From Nitriliruptoraceae bacterium (GTDB lineage: Bacteria; Actinomycetota; Nitriliruptoria; Nitriliruptorales; Nitriliruptoraceae), in assembly GCA_020832455.1 (NCBI GenBank), contig JAFIEQ010000027.1:1-35380 (forward strand): DNA of 35,380 bases, read 5' to 3'. The notes beneath the pieces were generated by a model. It ran no database searches. It worked only from the letters and a program-made list of their open reading frames with translations, and was not told the DNA's origin. Position numbers and translations under genes: made by a program. Below are positions 8,423-16,304 of this stretch, in pieces; the first letter of the stretch is position 1, and each line of letters starts with the position of its first letter.

Positions 8423-8445
8423 AGGGCGGCCCGAGTGGCCGCCCT
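8423..8445 (+). terminator. Strong stem-loop between rpmA and obgE
   Basis: AGGGCGGCC (8423-8431) pairs perfectly with GGCCGCCCT (8437-8445) around CGAGT. A 9-bp GC stem without a T-run could be a partial terminator or processing site that lowers obgE-proB expression relative to the ribosomal proteins. Confidence 0.55.
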
Positions 8446-8516
8446 CGGTCGTGTCCGAGCCCGCACGCCAGCCCCACCCGATCCCGTCACCCACCCGCTC
8501 CCGCCAGGACCCCACC

Positions 8517-9995
8517 GTGGACGCTGCCAGCTTCATCGACGAGTGCACCGTCCACGTGCGCGGCGGGGACGGGGGCAACGGCTCCGCGTCCTTCCGTCGC
8601 GAAGCCCACGTACCCCGCGGCGGCCCCGATGGCGGCGACGGCGGGCGTGGTGGCGACGTGGTGCTGCTCGCCGACGAGCACACCACCTCGCTGTTGGACC
8701 TACGTCGTGCCCCGCACCGGCGCGGTGGCGACGGCGGACACGGGGCCGGCATGGGCAAGACCGGCGCCGACGGCCGTGACGAGGTCATCCGCGTGCCCGT
8801 GGGCACGGTCGTCCGCGAGCGCGACACCGGTGCCTTCGTCGCCGATCTCGTCCGACACGAGCAGCGCGTGGTGGTCGCCGACGGCGGGCGCGGTGGGCGC
8901 GGCAACCTCGCGTTCGCGACCCGCCACCGCCGCCTGCCGAGCTTCGCGGAGCGGGGGGAGCGGACCGAGGAGCGGCCCCTGCGGCTCGAGCTGAAGCTCA
9001 TCGCCGACGTCGGGCTCGTCGGGTACCCGTCCGCGGGCAAGTCCTCGCTGGTCGGGCGTCTCTCGGCGGCGACGCCGCGGGTCGAGGCCTGGCCCTTCAC
9101 CACCCTGACACCTCACCTCGGGGTCATGCGGGCCGGTGACCGCGCGGACGGCACCCCGATCGACGTCATCCTCGCCGACGTGCCGGGCCTGATCGAAGGC
9201 GCCGCCGAGGGCAAGGGCCTCGGCATCCAGTTCCTCCGGCACATCGAGCGCTGCCTGGTGCTGCTCCACGTCGTGGACGCGGCCCCCATGGACCCGGACC
9301 GTGATCCGGTCGCGGACCTGTCGGTGCTGCGCGAGGAGCTGCGCAAGCACGACCCCTCGCTGCTGCAGCGCCCGCAACTGGTGGTGCTGAACAAGATGGA
9401 TCTGCCCGACGGGCAGGCCATGGCGGAGCTGTCCCGCGCCAGCATCCGTGCGCAGGGACTGGACGTGCTGGAGGTCTCCGCGATCACCGGTGAGGGGCTC
9501 GACGCGCTGCGCTACCGGCTCGGTGCGATGGTCGACGCGGAGCGTGAGCGGGGTGGCGAGGTGCGCTCCGTGGCACCGGACGACGACGAGGAGGTCGTGC
9601 TCACCATCGCCCCCCGCGGTCCGGACTTCCACGTCGAGGCGCGCGAGGACGCGTTCCACGTCGTGGGCCGGCGCATCCAGCGGTGGGTGCAGATGCTTCC
9701 GCTCGAGGACCACGGGGCCGTGCGCTACCTGCAGGGGCGGCTGCGCCGCGCCGGGGTGGAGAAGGCGCTGGTCAAGGCTGGTGCCCGCGCGGGCGACGAG
9801 GTGGTCATCGGCGGGCTCGCCTTCGAGTTCGATCCCGAACTGCAGGACCTGCCGCCGGACGAGCGTGCGGCGGTGCTGGCCGCCGAGGCCGAGGCGGAGC
9901 TCGACGAGCCCCTCCTCGACGACGCCGACGTCCTCGACGCGCCGGTGGTGCCCCCCGACGACGCCGGTGTGGACGGTGCGGAGACCCGGCCGTGA
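8517..9995 (+). CDS. obgE: GTPase Obg/CgtA
   Basis: The 492-residue protein has the glycine-rich Obg fold (about 1-160: GGDGGNGSASFRREAHVPRG, GGPDGGDGGRGGDV), then the GTPase domain with G1 GYPSAGKSS (169-177), G3 DVPGLIEGA (from D221), G4 NKMD (292-295) and G5 SAITGEG, and a C-terminal OCT domain (about 355-430) ending in an acidic tail. Obg works in late 50S assembly and ppGpp-linked growth control. The GTG at 8517 was chosen because AGGA lies 7 bases upstream and the protein then starts just before the conserved FIDECTVHVRGGDGG. It overlaps proB by GTGA. Confidence 0.95.
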   Translation: MDAASFIDECTVHVRGGDGGNGSASFRREAHVPRGGPDGGDGGRGGDVVLLADEHTTSLLDLRRAPHRRGGDGGHGAGMGKTGADGRDEVIRVPVGTVVRERDTGAFVADLVRHEQRVVVADGGRGGRGNLAFATRHRRLPSFAERGERTEERPLRLELKLIADVGLVGYPSAGKSSLVGRLSAATPRVEAWPFTTLTPHLGVMRAGDRADGTPIDVILADVPGLIEGAAEGKGLGIQFLRHIERCLVLLHVVDAAPMDPDRDPVADLSVLREELRKHDPSLLQRPQLVVLNKMDLPDGQAMAELSRASIRAQGLDVLEVSAITGEGLDALRYRLGAMVDAERERGGEVRSVAPDDDEEVVLTIAPRGPDFHVEAREDAFHVVGRRIQRWVQMLPLEDHGAVRYLQGRLRRAGVEKALVKAGARAGDEVVIGGLAFEFDPELQDLPPDERAAVLAAEAEAELDEPLLDDADVLDAPVVPPDDAGVDGAETRP

Positions 9996-11110
9996 CCGCC
10001 CGGTTCTCCCGGCCGTCGTTGGCGGTGGTCAAGGTCGGCTCGTCGTCGCTGCGCGGCGAGGACGGGCGGCTCGATCGCGGGCAGGTCGACAACCTCGCGA
10101 TGCAACTGGTCCATGCCCGTGAGGCCGGCACCCGGGTGGTGCTGGTCTCATCGGGCGCCGTGGCCGCGGGCATGGGACTCCTCGGGCTCGAGCGGCGCCC
10201 GGTCGACCTGCCGACCCTGCAGGCGGCGGCAGCCGTCGGACAGAGCGAGCTGATCCAGGCCTACCAACGCACCCTGCAGCAGCAGGGTCTCACCGGCGCC
10301 CAGATCCTGCTCGGCCAGGACGACTTCGTGCGGCGCGGGCGCTACCTCAACGCCCGCACCAGCATCCAGCGCCTGCTCGAGCTCGGGGCGCTGCCCATCA
10401 TCAACGAGAACGACGCGATCGCCACCGAGGAGCTGGCGTACGGCGACAACGACCACCTCGCCGCGCTGGTCGCCTCGATGCTGGACGCGGATCTACTCGC
10501 GCTGCTGTCCGACGTCGACGGTCTCTACGACCGTCCCCCGGCCGAGCCGGGCGCGGTGCTGATCGACCGGGTCGACGACCCCGATGCACTCGATCTCGAG
10601 CGCATCGGGGGGGCCGGGTCCTACGTCGGCAGCGGGGGGATGCGTACCAAGGTGGTCGCAGGGCGGGTCGCGGTGGCCTCGGCGACCCACGCGGTCATCG
10701 CCCACGCCCGGGCGCCGGACGTCCTGGCCCAGGTGCTCGGTGGCGGGTCGGTCGGCACCTGGTTCGTCGCCCAGCCCCGCCGGGTCGAGGCGCGACGGCT
10801 GTGGATCGGGTTCGCGTTGCGCGTCCACGGTCGCATCGAGGTGGATGCCGGTGCCGCCGGCGCCCTGCGCACCCGTGGCGTGTCACTGCTCGGCGTGGGC
10901 ATCACCGGCGCGGAGGGGGACTTCGCCGCCGGCGACGCCGTCGAGGTGGTGGACCCCGACGGCCACACGGTCGCGCGTGGGCTCAGCAACTACGACGTCG
11001 CCGACGTCCGCGCGATGGCGGGTCGGTCGACGCAGCGGGCCCTGACGGAACTCGGCCCGGCGTACACCCGCGAGGTCATCCACCGGGACGACCTGGTCGT
11101 GCGCCGCTGA
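9992..11110 (+). CDS. proB: Glutamate 5-kinase
   Basis: The 372-residue protein catalyses the first step of proline synthesis, ATP-dependent phosphorylation of glutamate. The kinase domain shows VVKVGSSSL (K14), SSGAVAAGMGLLGL, QAAAAVGQSELIQAYQ, NENDAIATEEL..GDND and LLSDVDGLYD, with GSGGMRTKV near its end. A PUA domain fills the C-terminus (from about 285: GRIEVDAGAAGALRTRGVSL). The GTG start overlaps the obgE stop as GTGA. proA, which often follows, is not in this window. Confidence 0.95.
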   Translation: MTARFSRPSLAVVKVGSSSLRGEDGRLDRGQVDNLAMQLVHAREAGTRVVLVSSGAVAAGMGLLGLERRPVDLPTLQAAAAVGQSELIQAYQRTLQQQGLTGAQILLGQDDFVRRGRYLNARTSIQRLLELGALPIINENDAIATEELAYGDNDHLAALVASMLDADLLALLSDVDGLYDRPPAEPGAVLIDRVDDPDALDLERIGGAGSYVGSGGMRTKVVAGRVAVASATHAVIAHARAPDVLAQVLGGGSVGTWFVAQPRRVEARRLWIGFALRVHGRIEVDAGAAGALRTRGVSLLGVGITGAEGDFAAGDAVEVVDPDGHTVARGLSNYDVADVRAMAGRSTQRALTELGPAYTREVIHRDDLVVRR

Positions 11111-11151
11111 CCGGCAGGTCAACGGCGCCTCGACCGTGGTCGTCGTGCCGG
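11111..11151. terminator. Inverted repeat between convergent proB and CoxG-like genes
   Basis: CCGGCA (11111-11116) pairs with TGCCGG (11146-11151), and an inner CGAC/GTCG stem lies between them. It fills the 45-base gap between two convergent stops and could terminate both. The long outer loop makes this tentative. Confidence 0.3.
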
Positions 11152-11155
11152 TTGC

Positions 11156-11881
11156 TCAGCGGTTGCGCAGCCAGACGATCAGCGCGATGAGGGCGGCGAG
11201 TGCCGCGAGCGCGGGGATCGCGCGCTTGGCCGTCGCGGCGCCAGCGACCTCCATGAGGTCGAGGGCGTCGTCCTCGCGGTTGGGGTCCTGGACGATCTTG
11301 CGCGGGCCGGTCGCCTGGGTGACGGGCGCCGCGGGCGTGTCGGTCGCGGCCTGCTCGGCACCGCTGGCGGCCGCCTCGCCGACGCCGGCGGCGTTGGCGT
11401 CGGTGCCCTGCGCGTCGTCCTGGCCGCCGGCCTCGTCGGCCTCGATCATCTCGCGCAGCCGCTCTGCGAAGGTGTCGATGAGCTTCGCGCCGACGTCGGC
11501 CATGACGCCCCGGCCGAACTGGGCCGGCTTGCCGCTGATGTTGATGTCGGTGTGGACGATGACCTTGGTGCCGCCGTCATCGGCGGCGTGCATCTCCGCC
11601 ACCACATCGGCGTTGGCGGTGCCCGCCCCCCGGGTCTCCTTGCCTCGCGCCTCGATCTTGCCGGTGTGGTTCTCGGCGTCCTTCTCGATCAGCTTGGCGG
11701 TCCCGCGGTAGCTGACCTGGATCGGGCCGACCTTGACCTTGACCCGCCCCGTGTACTCGTCACCGTCCACCTCTTCGAGGGTGGCACCCGGGAGGCAGGG
11801 CGCGACCCGCTCGAGGTCGGTGAGCGTGGCGAACGTCGTGTCGATGTCGCTCGGGACGTGGAACTCGTTCGTGAACTCCAA
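11156..11881 (-). CDS. CoxG-like SRPBCC protein with C-terminal membrane anchor
   Basis: Residues 1-150 of 241 match the CoxG (carbon monoxide dehydrogenase subunit G) branch of the SRPBCC fold: FHVPSDIDTTFATLTDLERV, PCLPGATLEEVDGDEY, GPIQVSYRGTAKLIEKD, TDINISGKPAQFGRGVM. An Ala-rich acidic linker follows, then a C-terminal helix (about 218-237, AIPALAALAALIALIVWL) and RNR. In carboxydotrophs CoxG tethers maturation factors to the membrane; no CO dehydrogenase genes are here, so the cargo is unknown. The start is TTG, with GGAGG (11891-11895) 9 bases upstream. MoxR (CoxD-like) and VWA (CoxE-like) genes occur 12-14 kb away. Confidence 0.85.
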   Translation of the reverse strand: MEFTNEFHVPSDIDTTFATLTDLERVAPCLPGATLEEVDGDEYTGRVKVKVGPIQVSYRGTAKLIEKDAENHTGKIEARGKETRGAGTANADVVAEMHAADDGGTKVIVHTDINISGKPAQFGRGVMADVGAKLIDTFAERLREMIEADEAGGQDDAQGTDANAAGVGEAAASGAEQAATDTPAAPVTQATGPRKIVQDPNREDDALDLMEVAGAATAKRAIPALAALAALIALIVWLRNR

Positions 11882-11941
11882 GGCAGGAACCCTCCGGCTC
11901 GGGTCGGCACATGCGTCGTGGCACGGCGCTGCTCCCCACCG

Positions 11942-11947
11942 ACCGTA
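11942..11947 (-). promoter_or_regulatory. Putative -10 (TACGGT) of the CoxG-like gene
   Basis: On the minus strand GACTACGGTCG lies about 60 bases before the TTG start. The same 11-mer context (GACTACGGTCG) occurs upstream of the quinone reductase at 20604. No clear -35 is seen. Confidence 0.35.
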
Positions 11948-12020
11948 GTCAATGCAACCGTTCGGCGCTGCCGCGGCGCAGGGACGGGTCGCGCGAGCCC
12001 GATCACGCCGTGTCCGCGGT

Positions 12021-12046
12021 CATCGACCGCTCCTCCCCGGTCGATG
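12021..12046 (-). terminator. Stem-loop after the metalloprotease gene
   Basis: CATCGACC (12021-12028) and GGTCGATG (12039-12046) form a perfect 8-bp stem with a 10-base loop, 15 bases past the metalloprotease stop on the minus strand. There is no T-run. Confidence 0.45.
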
Positions 12047-12061
12047 ATCGCTCGCCCGCCG

Positions 12062-13753
12062 TCAACGACCGACGATCCGCTCCGCGCGGGTCGTTCCGGG
12101 CGCGAGTCCGACCGTGACGGTCGAGCCCTCGCAGCGCACCGCGGCGCTGCGGGCGCCCTCGAACACGACCCCGTCCGAGCGCGAGGTCGTGCGCGCATCG
12201 GGGTTGGCGGCCGCCGCCCACTCGGTCACCGTCGAGCACAGCACCTCGTCGTCGCTGCGGTCGTGCAGGGCGATCCCGGCGGCGGGCCCGTCCGGCGTGG
12301 ACCAACTGATCGAGCTCCCCCCGCCCCACGCGCGGACCGCGGCGTCCGGGTCGTCGAGCGCGCGGCTCCTGTCACCACCGGGAGCCTGGAGCTGGAAACG
12401 CAGGTCCGCAGCGCCGAACGTGGTGCCGCCGAGCACGGTGGCGTCGGAGCCCGGGTCCCCGGGGACCTCGGTGTCCACCGGGTCGAGTGCCTCGCCGGTC
12501 AGGATCTGCGCGGTGGTCGTCGGCGGGGTGGCGTAGGCCGCGTCCACCGCGGCCCAGCCGCCGTCGAGCACGGTGTCGCACACCCAGTCGAGGCCCGCGG
12601 TGTAGGGGAACAGCAGGTCCGCCACGATGGCGGGCGGGAGCTCGTCGAGCACGTCGGCCTCGGCAGCCACCGCGGGGTCGAACGCGATCGACAGCTGGTC
12701 GGTCAGCGAGAGGTGGGCGCTGGCCCACTGCTGCATGATCAGGGTCGCGTCGCCCTCGATGACCGCGAGCGCGGCCAGGTCGGCGTCCCGATCGTCGACC
12801 AGCGGGGGCGCCTGCCGGTCGGGCAGGCCGAGCACCTGGTCGGTCAGGGCGTGGTCGAGCTCGTGCGCGAGCGTGATCCGGTCGGCGGGGCCGAGCGGCC
12901 GGTCCGGATCGGCCCGGACCACCGTCTCGCCCGTCGCGGAGACGTAGAAGCCGGCGACGCTGTCGCCCAGCAGGTCCTGCTGCAGCTCGAGCAGGTCCGT
13001 GCCCGGCTCGACGGCCCCGAGGGAGATCAGCAGCGCCTCCTGTGCGCGCAGGCGGGCGAGCGCGTCCTCGTCCGGTTCGGTCAGTTCCGCCAGGCGGGCG
13101 CGGATCGCCTCGTCGTCGAGCACGGTCACCTCGACGTCGGAGTCCCAGGACAGCTCGCGCAGATCCGCGACCTGCGCCGCGACCTCCTCGACGAGCTCGT
13201 CGAGGTCGTCGGTGGCGCTCGATCCTCCGAGCAACCCGTCGAGCAGCCCGCCGAGGCCGCCGGCGTCGTCGGCCGCCGGGACCAGGCAGGCCGCACCGGG
13301 TGGTGTGCCCGCCAGCAGCTCGCCGAGCAGTCCGTCGAAGCCGCCCGCCGACGGCTCGTCGCCGTCGTCCGGAGCTCCGAACAGGTCACCGAGCAGCCCG
13401 TCCAGGTCGCCGCCGAGCAGCCCGTCGAGCTCACCGCCGAGCAGCCCGTCCAACAGTCCGCCGAGCGGTGACCCGCCCGAGGTGCGGGCGTCCTCGAGGT
13501 CCCGCTCGAGCTGGTCGACCTCGGCACGAAGCGCGGCGAGGTCCGCCTCCAACGCCTCGATCCGCTCGTCGCGCTCGCTGACCGCCCGGGTCTGGACCAC
13601 CGCGAGAGCGCTCGAGGCGATGAGCGCGACGACGAGCCCGACGATCGTCGGCAGCATCCACGTGGGCGGCGTCCCACCCGCGGGGGGCCCCGCGGCGGGT
13701 GGTGGCGGGCCGGACGGATCGGCCGGGGCAGGCGGGGAACCGGATGCGCTCAT
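12062..13753 (-). CDS. Membrane-anchored HExxH metalloprotease-like protein
   Basis: The 563-residue protein has a Pro-rich cytoplasmic tail, one transmembrane helix (about 32-53), a coiled coil (about 55-90), an LLGG/LDG repeat region, and an extracytoplasmic domain with ITLAHELDHALTDQ. The zinc motif is H297-E298-x-x-H301, and a likely third ligand is E333 in VIEGDA, 32 residues on, as in gluzincins. The substrate is unknown. The ATG at 13753 was chosen because TACGCT sits 7 bases upstream, consistent with a leaderless transcript; the frame could start at 13819. It follows the histidine kinase gene on the same strand after 99 bases, so it may belong to that regulon (inference). Confidence 0.75.
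   Translation of the reverse strand: MSASGSPPAPADPSGPPPPAAGPPAGGTPPTWMLPTIVGLVVALIASSALAVVQTRAVSERDERIEALEADLAALRAEVDQLERDLEDARTSGGSPLGGLLDGLLGGELDGLLGGDLDGLLGDLFGAPDDGDEPSAGGFDGLLGELLAGTPPGAACLVPAADDAGGLGGLLDGLLGGSSATDDLDELVEEVAAQVADLRELSWDSDVEVTVLDDEAIRARLAELTEPDEDALARLRAQEALLISLGAVEPGTDLLELQQDLLGDSVAGFYVSATGETVVRADPDRPLGPADRITLAHELDHALTDQVLGLPDRQAPPLVDDRDADLAALAVIEGDATLIMQQWASAHLSLTDQLSIAFDPAVAAEADVLDELPPAIVADLLFPYTAGLDWVCDTVLDGGWAAVDAAYATPPTTTAQILTGEALDPVDTEVPGDPGSDATVLGGTTFGAADLRFQLQAPGGDRSRALDDPDAAVRAWGGGSSISWSTPDGPAAGIALHDRSDDEVLCSTVTEWAAAANPDARTTSRSDGVVFEGARSAAVRCEGSTVTVGLAPGTTRAERIVGR
13391..13462 (-). repeat. Three 24-bp tandem repeats inside the metalloprotease gene
   Basis: Copies begin at 13391, 13415 and 13439, each starting GAGCAGCCCGTC on the plus strand. 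On the coding strand they encode an 8-residue amphipathic unit of the type LDGLLGG(E/D). Related units recur near 13234 and 13321, so the stalk between membrane and catalytic domain is repeat-built. Confidence 0.8.
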
Positions 13754-13760
13754 GGCCGGC

Positions 13761-13766
13761 AGCGTA
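13761..13766 (-). promoter_or_regulatory. Putative -10 (TACGCT) of the metalloprotease gene
   Basis: On the minus strand TACGCT ends 7 bases before the ATG at 13753. No ribosome-binding site is present, which fits a leaderless mRNA. No clear -35 is seen. Confidence 0.35.
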
Positions 13767-13832
13767 CGGGGCGGCTCGGGGCATGCGGCGGGGGTGTCGG
13801 ACCGGGCTGGGGACGACATGCCCCGCGCACAG

Positions 13833-13846
13833 CGGTCAGCTGACCG
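13833..13846. promoter_or_regulatory. 14-bp perfect palindrome upstream of the metalloprotease gene
   Basis: CGGTCAGCTGACCG is a gapless palindrome between the histidine kinase stop and the metalloprotease start. With no loop it is a poor terminator and a plausible dimeric regulator site about 70 bases upstream of the predicted promoter. Confidence 0.35.
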
Positions 13847-13852
13847 GAAGGC

Positions 13853-15523
13853 TCAGCGCCGCATCCGCAGCGTCGGCAGGGTGGGCACGTCCGCGACCGG
13901 GAGCGGCTGGGTCCCCTCCTGGTCGGCGTCGACGACGGGTCCGTCGGGCAGCTCGTGGTCGCGGGGATCGTCCGGCGTCCAGGGGAGGACGAGGGTGACG
14001 CGGGTCCCGTCGGAGTCGGACGCCAGCTCGACCCGGCCACGGTGGGCCTCGACCACGGCCGTCACCACCGACAGCCCGAGTCCCGTCGACGTCGGGGCGT
14101 GGGAGGCACGCACGAACGGTTCGAAGACCGTGCGTTGCAGCTCGGGGTCGATCCCGGGACCGTCGTCGACGACGTGCAGACGCACCGTCGCCCCGGATCC
14201 GTCCGCGTGCGGCCCGTCCGATCCGCGCTGGCCGTGTCCGCCGTCGGCGGGGGTGACCTGCGAGGTCTGGCCCGGGTCCGATGGCGGAGGCCCGGCTTCC
14301 GCGAACACCCGGATGATGGTCCCGTCCGGGGTGTGTTGGCGGGCGTTGCTGACCAGGTTGAGCACGGCCTGGGCGAGCCGGTCCGGATCGGCCTGCAGGA
14401 CCACCGGTGGCGGCGGCTCGATGCGGACCCCGGTCGCGAGCGTCGTCGCCGCGAGGCGGAGCTCCAGCTCCTCGAACCAGCCGACCAGGTCCAACGCACG
14501 TGGCCGGCAGAAGTCCTCCATCTCCGCGCGTGCGATGGCCATGAGGTCCTCGACCAGGCGCCCCATCCGCCCGAGCTCGTCACGGACGATGTCCACGGCC
14601 TCGGTCAGGGCGGCGCCGTCCCCCGCCCCCAGGGTCTGCAGCAGTTCGAGGTGACCGCGGGCGATGGTGATCGGGGTCCGCAGCTCGTGGCCGATGCTGG
14701 CCATGAACCGCTGCTGGCCCTTGGCCGCCTCGTCGATGCGGTCCAGCATGGTGTTGAACTCCCGGGCGAGGATGCCGACCTCGTCGCGGGTGTCGGGAAC
14801 GTCGACCCGCTGGTCGAGGGTCCGGAGCTGCGTGGACCGCGCGGTGGCGGCGAGCTGGACCAGCGGCGTCAGCGCGCGCCACAGGCTGCCGGCGAGCAGC
14901 GCGGCACCGATCAGCAGGGCGATGGCGGTCGAACCCGCCACCAGCAGGGCGGCTTCGCGCGCCTCGTCCCGCTCCGGCTCGAACGGCGCGAGGATCTGCA
15001 GTTGCCCGCGATCGACCCCATCGACCGTGATGGTCTGGGTCAGCGCCCGGATCTCCCCGATCGTCGCGCCCGCGTCGATCGTCTCGTAGGTGTCCGGGGT
15101 CGAGGAGGGGATCGCCCCCTCGCGCAGGGAGGCGACCAGTGACGACGGGCCGACGTCGGTCGCCAGCCGACGACCGTCGGGCAGGGTCACGATCGTCCAG
15201 TACTGCTCCGATCCGGGGTTGAGCTCGAGGTAGCGGGAGACGGCGGCCTCGACCGCCTCCTCGTCGGTGAGGTCCGGCGACTCGCGCTGGCTCTCCTCGA
15301 GCAGCTCGGAGATCGAGGTGACGAACCGGTTCTGCTCGCGGGCGATGACGACGTCGAGGTCCTGCTGGGCGTCGCGGATCAGCAGGCTGTAGGCGACGAC
15401 GGACACCACACCGAGGCTGACGGCGAAGATCGTGACCGCGGTGACCGGGATCCGCAGTCGCAACGCCCGGTGGGGCAGCACCCGGGTCGCGGTCTGGTCC
15501 CGCCAGCGCTCGAGCCAGCTCAT
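13853..15523 (-). CDS. Sensor histidine kinase of a two-component system
   Basis: The 556-residue protein has transmembrane helices at about 24-49 and 191-212 bracketing a roughly 140-residue extracytoplasmic sensor region, a HAMP domain (about 213-265), an H-box GHELRTPITIARGHLELL with phospho-acceptor H279, an N-box NLVSNARQHT, and G-boxes DDGPGID and GLGLSVV. It would phosphorylate the response regulator encoded just upstream. Its ATG overlaps the regulator's TGA as ATGA. A Gly/Asp/His-rich insertion lies in the ATPase domain between N- and G1-boxes. The signal is unknown. Confidence 0.93.
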   Translation of the reverse strand: MSWLERWRDQTATRVLPHRALRLRIPVTAVTIFAVSLGVVSVVAYSLLIRDAQQDLDVVIAREQNRFVTSISELLEESQRESPDLTDEEAVEAAVSRYLELNPGSEQYWTIVTLPDGRRLATDVGPSSLVASLREGAIPSSTPDTYETIDAGATIGEIRALTQTITVDGVDRGQLQILAPFEPERDEAREAALLVAGSTAIALLIGAALLAGSLWRALTPLVQLAATARSTQLRTLDQRVDVPDTRDEVGILAREFNTMLDRIDEAAKGQQRFMASIGHELRTPITIARGHLELLQTLGAGDGAALTEAVDIVRDELGRMGRLVEDLMAIARAEMEDFCRPRALDLVGWFEELELRLAATTLATGVRIEPPPPVVLQADPDRLAQAVLNLVSNARQHTPDGTIIRVFAEAGPPPSDPGQTSQVTPADGGHGQRGSDGPHADGSGATVRLHVVDDGPGIDPELQRTVFEPFVRASHAPTSTGLGLSVVTAVVEAHRGRVELASDSDGTRVTLVLPWTPDDPRDHELPDGPVVDADQEGTQPLPVADVPTLPTLRMRR

Positions 15524-16176
15524 CCGACGAACCGGTACCCGGCGCCGCGGACCGTCTCGATCAGGTCCCGCCGCAGCTTGCGACGCAGGTAGCCCACGTA
15601 GACTTCGACCACGTTGGAGCCGGGGTCGAAGTCGTAGCCCCAGACCCGGTCCATGAGCTGCACCTGGGAGAGCACCTGTCCGCGGTGGCGCATGAACGTC
15701 TCCAGCAGCGTGAACTCCCGGGTCGTCAGTTCGACCTGACGACCGTCGAGACGCACGGTTCGTCCGCGCAGGTCGAGCTCGACGTCCCCGACCTCCAGCG
15801 TCAGCGAGGAGGCCTGGTCGCGGGCCCGCAGCCGCGCGTGCACGCGGGCGGACAGCTCCGCGAAACTGAACGGCTTCGTGACGTAGTCGTCCGCGCCCGC
15901 GTTGAGGTTGCGGACCCGGTCGTCGACGGCGTCCTTCGCGGTCAGCACGATCACCGGCACGTCCGGGCGGGTGGTCCGCAGCTTGGTCAGGACCTGCTCG
16001 CCGGACAGCTCGGGCAGCATCAGGTCGAGGATGACCAGATCGATCTCCTCCTGGCAGGCGAGCGCGTACCCGGTGCGCCCATCGCCCGCGACCTGGACGG
16101 CGAAGCCCTCGGCCTTGAGGCCGCGCTCGACGAACGACGCGATGCGGGCTTCGTCTTCGACGATGAGGATGTTCAT
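15520..16176 (-). CDS. OmpR/PhoB-family response regulator
   Basis: The 218-residue protein has a receiver domain with D8/E7 acidic pocket (LIVEDE), phospho-acceptor D51 (VILDLMLP), T79 and K101 (TKPF), and a winged-helix DNA-binding domain (about 125-218: TTREFTLLETFMRHRGQVLS, VYVGYLRRKLRR, ETVRGAGYRFVG). The ATG at 16176 was chosen because it begins the conserved MNILIVEDEARIA. It is co-transcribed with the kinase. A CTGAG-N6-CTGAG direct repeat 53-68 bases upstream suggests autoregulation. Confidence 0.95.
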   Translation of the reverse strand: MNILIVEDEARIASFVERGLKAEGFAVQVAGDGRTGYALACQEEIDLVILDLMLPELSGEQVLTKLRTTRPDVPVIVLTAKDAVDDRVRNLNAGADDYVTKPFSFAELSARVHARLRARDQASSLTLEVGDVELDLRGRTVRLDGRQVELTTREFTLLETFMRHRGQVLSQVQLMDRVWGYDFDPGSNVVEVYVGYLRRKLRRDLIETVRGAGYRFVG

Positions 16177-16228
16177 GGGTGCAGTGTCGCGCACCCGGCA
16201 CGCCGCCGTCACGACGGATGAGAACATC

Positions 16229-16244
16229 CTCAGCTGGCGCTCAG
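16229..16244 (-). promoter_or_regulatory. Direct-repeat operator upstream of the two-component operon
   Basis: The minus strand reads CTGAGCGCCAGCTGAG, two CTGAG half-sites 11 bases apart, followed at the next 11-base step by a weaker CTCAT. An 11-bp period is typical of OmpR/PhoB-type regulators binding as tandem dimers. A matching site lies at 18120-18136. It sits in the 128-base divergent region, so it could also affect the APH-like gene. Confidence 0.5.
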
Positions 16245-16304
16245 GGTGCTCGCAGCCGTCCACCCGACGATCCCGTCCGTGCCCGCGATCCGTGGAGTGA
16301 TGCG

